Shown here: positions 58,146-64,000 of the stretch, piece after piece
Layout: each line of letters begins with the position of its first letter
Numbering within the stretch: position 1 is the first letter of the stretch
From: Ulota crispa
Taxonomy: Eukaryota; Streptophyta; Bryopsida; Orthotrichales; Orthotrichaceae
Length of the DNA stretch: 64,000 bases
NCBI GenBank assembly: GCA_963920765.1
Contig: OY987249.1
Location: forward strand, 2,048,501 to 2,112,500
Reading direction: 5' to 3'
Position numbers and translations under genes: made by a program
The notes under the pieces: generated by a model
The model's input: the letters and a program-made list of their open reading frames with translations, nothing else
Told to the model about the DNA's origin: nothing
The model's database searches: none

Positions 58146-58659
58146 TTAAGGAAAATTCAAGAAAAAGGTTTTGGCTACTGCGAGGTCTTGGAAAATTTAG
58201 GATTTCTTTTGTAGGGTTAGCCTTTCAACAAGCTATCATGCAACGTCATTTTTGTGGAAAAAAGTATTGTAGAAATTTTATATTTAAGGGGAAAGTTATA
58301 GCTCATAGGACCTTTAAAGCAACTATAAATAAATCTTGAAATTGCTTGGATATGTTCCTATAACAACACTTGATGGTCCCAATCCCAACTCTCCCAAACC
58401 AACTTAGCATGTGGTAAGGTTTGCTAGTGCAAGTACTATTCAATGCTTCACTTTGGGTTAACAATGAGTAGTGAACACCTCAAACTTAGGGGTTGGCTTT
58501 GGGGACCGGTCAAAGAAAGGTTTGTCTACCTTAAATGATACTCTCCTAGAGAATTTGTGAACACCATGTCCTTTGTGCTATGTATGTTATTTAGAAGTGA
58601 AATGAAAATGTGTTTGAATTAGGTCAAAAAATCTTAACCAATGGTTTACTCAATTTTAA

Positions 58660-58898
58660 CCCTTAAAAGACAAGGCTACTATAATACATAGTATGTATGC
58701 TGTTGTATAACTGACATTTGCTATCATCAAAAAGTTTTAATTTGGGATCTTGACTACTTCACTAGAACAGCAGTGATCAATATTCTAACTTCTTTGTTGA
58801 TCTCAAATGTATAGTAATAAAGGTGTGGATGCACTCCAAATACAAGAAAAATACACCATATTATATTGGTCGCAAAGGGCTGCCTTGACTTTTAGGGA
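58660..58898. mobile_element. TTAA-flanked piggyBac-type MITE
   Basis: TTAA at 58656-58659 and 58899-58902. Left end CCCTTAAAAGACAAGGC, right end inverted TCCCTAAAAGTCAAGGC. 239 bases, non-coding. Confidence 0.78.
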
Positions 58899-58902
58899 TT
58901 AA

Positions 58903-60735
58903 GTGATGGTTTGCTTATACACATGATTGAAAAGTGCACATGAGATGACTGACTTTGGAAGATGAGTAATCTTCATTCACAACATATTTTTGGTAGTTCT
59001 CTTGTGTATTCAAAATGAGATAATAAGCAATCTGTGTTAAACCTAAATGTCAAGTTTTGGAAACAATTCTTCAATAGTTGCTATTATAGATATTATAAAT
59101 GTGTACATGTGGCAACTAGAAAAATATGTCCTTGATTCAAGGAGTTCCAAAACTAGACATCACAAAATAGATTTAGAAGGGTGAGTGCAAGCATTGCCTC
59201 TTCTCCAATCATGTAATGCATGGATGCAAAGAGCCACATTCACAATTTGTTTTCATTGTTTTAACATTGTGACAAAGGGGCACAATCTTGCCTTTGTTGA
59301 GTAAGAATACTCGATCCTTAGACATTAAACAAAAAGTACTACATAAGTGAGGTTTAAGCTTCTATCACAACATTTTTAGCCCTTGTCCACCTACAATCTT
59401 CACTCAAACATCAAAATCAATATTGTGTTACAAAACGACTTGGTTCAAGATTGGTTGGCTTTTCATATATTCATCTACTCATACAAATTCAACATCAGCC
59501 GTTTCTTTGTCATTAATGACAAGATAGCATGTCATCATGGCAATTTGATACAAACATTTGATAGAATACTTGGGTCCAAAAATAAGCTCTAAAGAATGAG
59601 ATAAACTCCAATGGCTCAAAGGCAAAGCTAAATCATGAACAAAACTTGGCATCAATTACGATAGATACTTCTCAACACAAGTATACCAAAACAAAACTTA
59701 CACAAGGTACAAAAACTTCAAACCATCTCAAAACTTGAAAAGTTTAAACTCTTTGCATTTGGGAATTGGAATCCAATAATGCTGTATGACATTTGTATGA
59801 CTTGCGGACCTAAAACTTGCTGGCATTGTAAACTTTAAGCATTCTACTATTCCTGGACTCTTTGCTACGTTATCAATGACAAACCAGCCAAATTAACGGA
59901 TTTCAGATTCTTGTTTGCAATCTACAGAAACGTGATCATCTAAAAGTGCTCAAAGACGAAGTAAAAGTTGACATCAATCACAAAAGCTGCGTCTCACTAC
60001 ACAGCAAACAAGAATGACACGAGGTACATAAACTGCAACTCTTGAATTACATGAAAACACCCAAACCTCCGAAATACTCCCCCAGTAGTCAATCCTTCTA
60101 AGAAGCTTCAAATCAGACACATTTCTTGTACCACTAAAAAAAACTCCCTTTTGCTGATTTCAAATGCTAAGAAAGCGTTTGCCAAGTTCAATGATCTCAT
60201 GGGGCAAGTTAAGCAATTAGAGAGCTCCTAGCAAGCTTGGCCTTGCCCCATACAAGGTACCATTGTTAGTTGTTACTAATCTTTAAGTCGTTAAACACAA
60301 GGAGCTGGCAACATGCACAAATATGGTAGTACTTTTGCATAAAATTTGAGTGCCCAAACGGTGACATCAAAGCTAGGGATTTTGTGTACATTTGGTAGGA
60401 TGGTATATTGATTCTAGAATGCATGTGTCAAAGGCTAAAAACAAAGTTAATCCTTTGCAAGGAAACTTTTTGGATGTTTTTAGAGGAGCAGAGGGAGTAG
60501 GGTTTTTTTTTTGGTTTTCTAACCAATGGCTATGTGGCATTCTTTGAAAATGGTTTGTAGCTTGTGGGCTCCATCCCTATTTTTCGTTGGAGTTGAAGGT
60601 AGCCCTTATGCATGGATTTTTCCAACATCATGCCTATCAATAATGAAATTAAGGAGAAACTGGCACAATCAACTTCTTTGATGGTGCCTTTGGGTCCATT
60701 TCATCATAAAATGATGACATCAATTCTCAATTTGA
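58903..60735. other. AT-rich intergenic DNA, nothing recognised
   Basis: An open frame at 59383-59592 and others are short, AT-driven and unrecognised. No transposon ends or strong tandem repeats noticed. Confidence 0.4.
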
Positions 60736-60737
60736 TA

Positions 60738-61090
60738 CTCCCTTTGTCCCAAAATGATCTTCCTGTTACACAAAATGTTTTAGATTAAGCTCAAAAAGAA
60801 CCATTTTTCAAATTTTTTTGACCAATGAATAGAGTTTGATGTCCTCCTATTGTTCTGGAATTTTGAGTTTCAAATTAGTTTCAAAGTGTGGTTTCAAAAT
60901 GCTTGAAAATTGAAATTTTGAAGCATTTTGAAGAGCACTGGTGGCCACTCACTTCGAGGCATGGGATTGGTTAGCATGCCCATGCTTTTGGATTATGTGC
61001 AAGTGTCGCTCACTCCCTCCCTCCAACAAGAAGATCATTTTGGGACACTACATAAAGGGCAACAAGAAGATCATTTTGGGACCGAGGGAG
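60738..61090. mobile_element. Stowaway-type MITE, copy 2
   Basis: Begins CTCCCTTTGTCCCAAAATG and ends GGGACCGAGGGAG, flanked by TA (60736-60737, 61091-61092). It is 353 bases and aligns along its length with 3437-3780. It ends 190 bases before the start codon of the gene at 61280. Confidence 0.88.
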
Positions 61091-61279
61091 TAAATTTTTT
61101 TATGAAAGCCTAGTCCACAATGCAGTTTTCATAATTGCAATGTGGCATTTTTTGAAAAATTCCCCCCTTGTTTCTATACGCTTGAAGCTCACCTTTTTTT
61201 CTGAGGCAATTGAGCCTTTTATTGCTTAAAAAAAACCCTGAGAGAGAGTATCTGATCAGGTTTTGTGTGTGTGTCAGCC

Positions 61280-62434
61280 ATGACAATAATGCCGACATCA
61301 CGAAAACCCCAAAAAAGCTTGGTCCACGCACACGAAGTGGGAGCACTTCACCCACGAATAGCGACTTTCTTCTCCGGAGTGCGCATGCCCATGTACAAAA
61401 CCAACGACTCCGACGACCTCCACTTAATGGAACTCATCTCCCCCTCCCACGAACTCCACCGCAAGCTCATCGAAGGCAACAGAAGACCAATGACACAACA
61501 ACAACAACAGCAATACCTCCCATCACCAAACAAAAGCATGGACACCACACCACGAACAAAATACAAACAAGCCGCATTAAAAACCTTACGTTCATTCCCC
61601 TTATCAGCAACCCTAAACGCAAAGCTCTTCGGAACACCAAATCACCCAACAAACCTCTTCACAACTGATCACGCCAGACCGAGATCAGCAAACACGGGAC
61701 TCAATCATCACAAAAAGAGAAAACCTTCAACAAACAAACTGACAAAACCCGAACTGACAAATCCCGAACACCAAAAGATTCTAACAACAATGGCTAAACA
61801 AATGCATCATCAAAACACACTAGATCTGGAAGACATAAGGATTTACAAGTCGGAGCTGTCAACTCACCGGAAATCATCAGACACAGACACAACGTCCTCG
61901 GGGTTTTCGTCAGAAAGAAGATCCGATGTCAAATTAGGTCAAGAGCAGAAAGCGTATGATTTGCGAATCATTAGCAAACTGTGGCACCAGGAATGTGAAC
62001 GCTCCATCCCGATTCAACAGAAATTAGGGTTGTTGTTGGATTTGAAGTACAAGGAGATGTTTGAGGATGGCAGGATGTCGACGTTGGAGAAGTGCAAGCA
62101 TGGTGACTTCAAGGCTGAGGTGGCGCAGATTTTGAAGAACCTCGAAAGGGCGGGGGCGCCACAGATGGCGAGTTTGAATATGAAGTATGAGTTGGCGGTT
62201 GGTTGTGTGGATGAGGTGGTTGGGGAAGAAGGGTTGGGGGTGGAGTATGTGCGGTTGGAAGGGTATGGGTATGGTTATAATAATGTGCGGTCGAGTTCGA
62301 TGGGGGTTTGGAATGTGAAGCGGGATGGGGTTTTTTGGAAGGAGATAGGGGAGCGAGTGCGTGGGGAGTATGGTGATGTGCAGCGTATTGCTGGGTTTAT
62401 GTTGAGTCAGCTGGATCCGTCAATCGTTGCGTGA
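61280..62434 (+). CDS. Unrecognised single-exon gene, 384 residues
   Basis: One uninterrupted frame from an ATG (MTIMPTSRKPQKSL) to TGA. A longer frame opens upstream, but only with a GTG. I do not recognise the family. Residues 1-70 look structured (VGALHPRIATFFSGVRMPMY, HLMELISPSHELHRKLIEG). Residues 71-220 are low-complexity, basic and Asn/Thr/Pro/Lys-rich, with six Gln in a row at 73-78 and a Ser-rich part near 199-215. Residues 221-384 look folded: helical AYDLRIISKLWHQECERS, LLLDLKYKEMFEDGRMSTL, then EYVRLEGYGYGYNNVRSS and the tail AGFMLSQLDPSIVA. No signal peptide or membrane segment. The 5' half of the frame is A/C-rich and the 3' half G/T-rich. Coding status rests on length, frame openness and protein-like ends; function unknown. 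Confidence 0.65.
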   Translation: MTIMPTSRKPQKSLVHAHEVGALHPRIATFFSGVRMPMYKTNDSDDLHLMELISPSHELHRKLIEGNRRPMTQQQQQQYLPSPNKSMDTTPRTKYKQAALKTLRSFPLSATLNAKLFGTPNHPTNLFTTDHARPRSANTGLNHHKKRKPSTNKLTKPELTNPEHQKILTTMAKQMHHQNTLDLEDIRIYKSELSTHRKSSDTDTTSSGFSSERRSDVKLGQEQKAYDLRIISKLWHQECERSIPIQQKLGLLLDLKYKEMFEDGRMSTLEKCKHGDFKAEVAQILKNLERAGAPQMASLNMKYELAVGCVDEVVGEEGLGVEYVRLEGYGYGYNNVRSSSMGVWNVKRDGVFWKEIGERVRGEYGDVQRIAGFMLSQLDPSIVA

Positions 62435-62486
62435 TTCCCCCTTTGGTTACGTAGTCAAGTTGAGCAAGTCTTTTCAAAACATTGCT

Positions 62487-62640
62487 AACCAGGGGAACGC
62501 CTTCCCCCCGAGTGGAGGTATATCCCTCCCCTTATACCTGGGGGAGTTTGGTTATAATATTCTCAATCTAATTGGCTCATAGCGAGAATATTACAACCAA
62601 ATTCCCCCCGGTATCTGGGGAGGGATGCTTTCCCCTGGTT
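62487..62640. repeat. Near-perfect foldback element 53 bp after a stop codon
   Basis: Left arm AACCAGGGGAACGCCTTCCC and right arm ending GCTTTCCCCTGGTT are complementary. Inner arms GGTTATAATATTCTC and GAGAATATTACAACC also pair, leaving a loop of about 20 bases. 154 bases, non-coding. It could be a MITE or a hairpin in the transcript of the gene at 61280-62434. Confidence 0.8.
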
Positions 62641-62894
62641 CACAATCTTATGTTCAAAGGTGAGAGCTTCGTTTGTAGGGTTCTGTCTTGTGATTACTAT
62701 TGCCTTGATTTCCTTCAGAGTCGGTAATTTAGCAACATCCATAACCATCACCTCTAAAATCTTGGAAAATCTATGGAAGTGAAAAGATGTAATTACAAGA
62801 ATGTACAACATGTGAACATGAAACCTTAGTGTTGGTATTAGATTAGGTGCAATTGCAGTCGAGCTCTTTAAAAATTCACAACTTATTCTCACAG

Positions 62895-63087
62895 TTTATA
62901 TATATAATAGAACCGGGTTATGTGTTTTGTCTATCGGTCAAACATGTTTTCCTACATGGCATGTGCCTGTGTGGCAGGGCAGCTTAAGAACCAGGTGTCT
63001 ACTCAATTGGTAACTGCCATTATTTTTATTGTATGTTTCATACTTCAATTACAAACCATGTGTCCAAGGGACACATGGGTATACTAG
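62895..63087 (+). mobile_element. Possible small non-autonomous Helitron
   Basis: The right side has a perfect hairpin CCATGTGTCC/GGACACATGG (about 63056-63078), then CTAG at 63084-63087 followed by T, the 3' signature of Helitrons. The left end (TATATATATAATAG) resembles a Helitron start, but the expected TC is not clear. Confidence 0.4.
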
Positions 63088-64000
63088 TATCTAAATAATA
63101 CATTCAATTGTGCAAACTCATCATATTCTCTTGCTAATAGGATCCTATAATTTGCTAGATGTTTATCAATAATCATCATGTTCAAAACCCTTAATTTGAT
63201 AGTTATGGATGCTGCTACCATACCAGTAATCAAGTTTGCATGGTCTAATTCTAAGGCTTTGATACATACGTCGATGTGGGGGCCAAGGTTGAAAAGCACT
63301 ATCTTTTCACCCGCCAAAGAAAGTGAGAGTTTAGATATTCACCATTTGCAGATTGAATTTGAAAATTTTGAATTCACATTTGGATTTAAAAATTCTACTT
63401 TAGTTTGGAAATCCTAGAGGGGATATAATTGAACAACAACAAAATAGGGAGCAAATTATTATTATTACCTTTGTTTTTGAAAAAACTTGTGCTTTGGCCC
63501 CACATTGACATATGTGGAGTAAACCAAGCCTAGTTTAGGGTAGCTTAGAAGCTGATCGCCTTTAGTTTGAAATTCTTCAAAACAACAGAATTACCAAGTA
63601 TTTTAAAAGCACATACGAGCTACTCAACAACGACAGCTTTAAGGTTTGTGAACTTGCTTGTTATAGTGATTTGTAGGCAGAGACAAAATTACTGAGAACC
63701 ACAATATTTTTTCACACGAATTCAATTATTGAAATGAAAAACTTTTATAGAAACAGGGACCCTTCCAAATGGATTTGTGCATAGTTGTAACGCACAGCTT
63801 CAAAACAAATATTATTAATGAGGGAAACGCAGATATTTGATTACCTGCTCAATTTATTGAAGATAGTAAAGTTCGAGGTTTGCAGAGAAATTTGGCTCAA
63901 CCGGCTCAGAATCCCCTTCCAAGCTTCAAATGGCTATTTCTCAGAGTTGATCACCCATAAGTCCAACCATTCACATTAATCCAGGTGACTTCCTAAATCA
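63088..64000. other. Right edge, nothing recognised
   Basis: A piece at about 63440-63530 matches 3005-3125 (ATTATTATTATTACC, CCCACATTGACATATGTGG). Otherwise no gene, RNA or transposon end seen. Confidence 0.4.

Noticed and set aside
61265-61279. Upstream extension of the 61280 gene
   Set aside because: The frame opens with GTG codons inside a GT-repeat; the first ATG is at 61280.

Overview
The window is nuclear DNA of a green plant or streptophyte alga. It holds five spliced or single-exon plant-type genes in AT-rich, transposon-dense sequence. The gene set points to a streptophyte: an ADP-glucose phosphorylase-like protein, a MOTHER-OF-FT-AND-TFL1 (MFT)-like PEBP, an MPB2C-like microtubule-binding coiled-coil protein and a plant-form acireductone dioxygenase. 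The MFT-type PEBP together with piggyBac-type transposons (TTAA target sites), which I would not expect in a flowering plant, make a non-seed lineage (bryophyte, lycophyte, fern or charophyte) my best guess. I cannot name the species.

Layout. 1-2750: 5' part of an ADP-glucose phosphorylase-like gene on the minus strand, running off the left edge. 2751-5160: intergenic DNA with a Stowaway MITE and degenerate tandem repeats. 5168-8592: complete five-exon MFT-like gene (minus). 10125-11770: a chain of MITEs bounded by TTAA. 12859-16068: complete five-exon MPB2C-like gene (minus). 16640-22000: an old dispersed repeat broken up by six DNA-transposon insertions (three TTAA MITEs, two TTA-flanked MITEs, one hAT element). 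22841-44748: a piggyBac-like element with an inactive transposase, split by an old chromovirus (24447-41184), itself split by a young, whole-looking Ty3/gypsy element (27126-37694). 44750-52690: AT-rich repeats with no convincing gene. 52690-55160: stacked tandem arrays, including a 22-bp minisatellite. 55769-57010: four-exon acireductone dioxygenase gene (plus). 57888-61090: MITEs and unassigned DNA. 61280-62434: an unrecognised single-exon gene (plus). 62487-64000: a foldback element, a possible Helitron end and unassigned DNA.

The host genes do not form a pathway. They belong to methionine salvage (ARD), sugar-nucleotide metabolism (ADP-glucose phosphorylase), PEBP signalling (MFT) and microtubule or cell-to-cell transport biology (MPB2C). 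I worked out exon structures by hand from conserved residues, GT/AG borders and codon phase. All four spliced models stay in frame across every visible junction. The strongest structural theme is repeated piggyBac-type insertion into TTAA, with neighbouring elements sharing one TTAA, and a three-level nested insertion whose target-site duplications can be read at every level.
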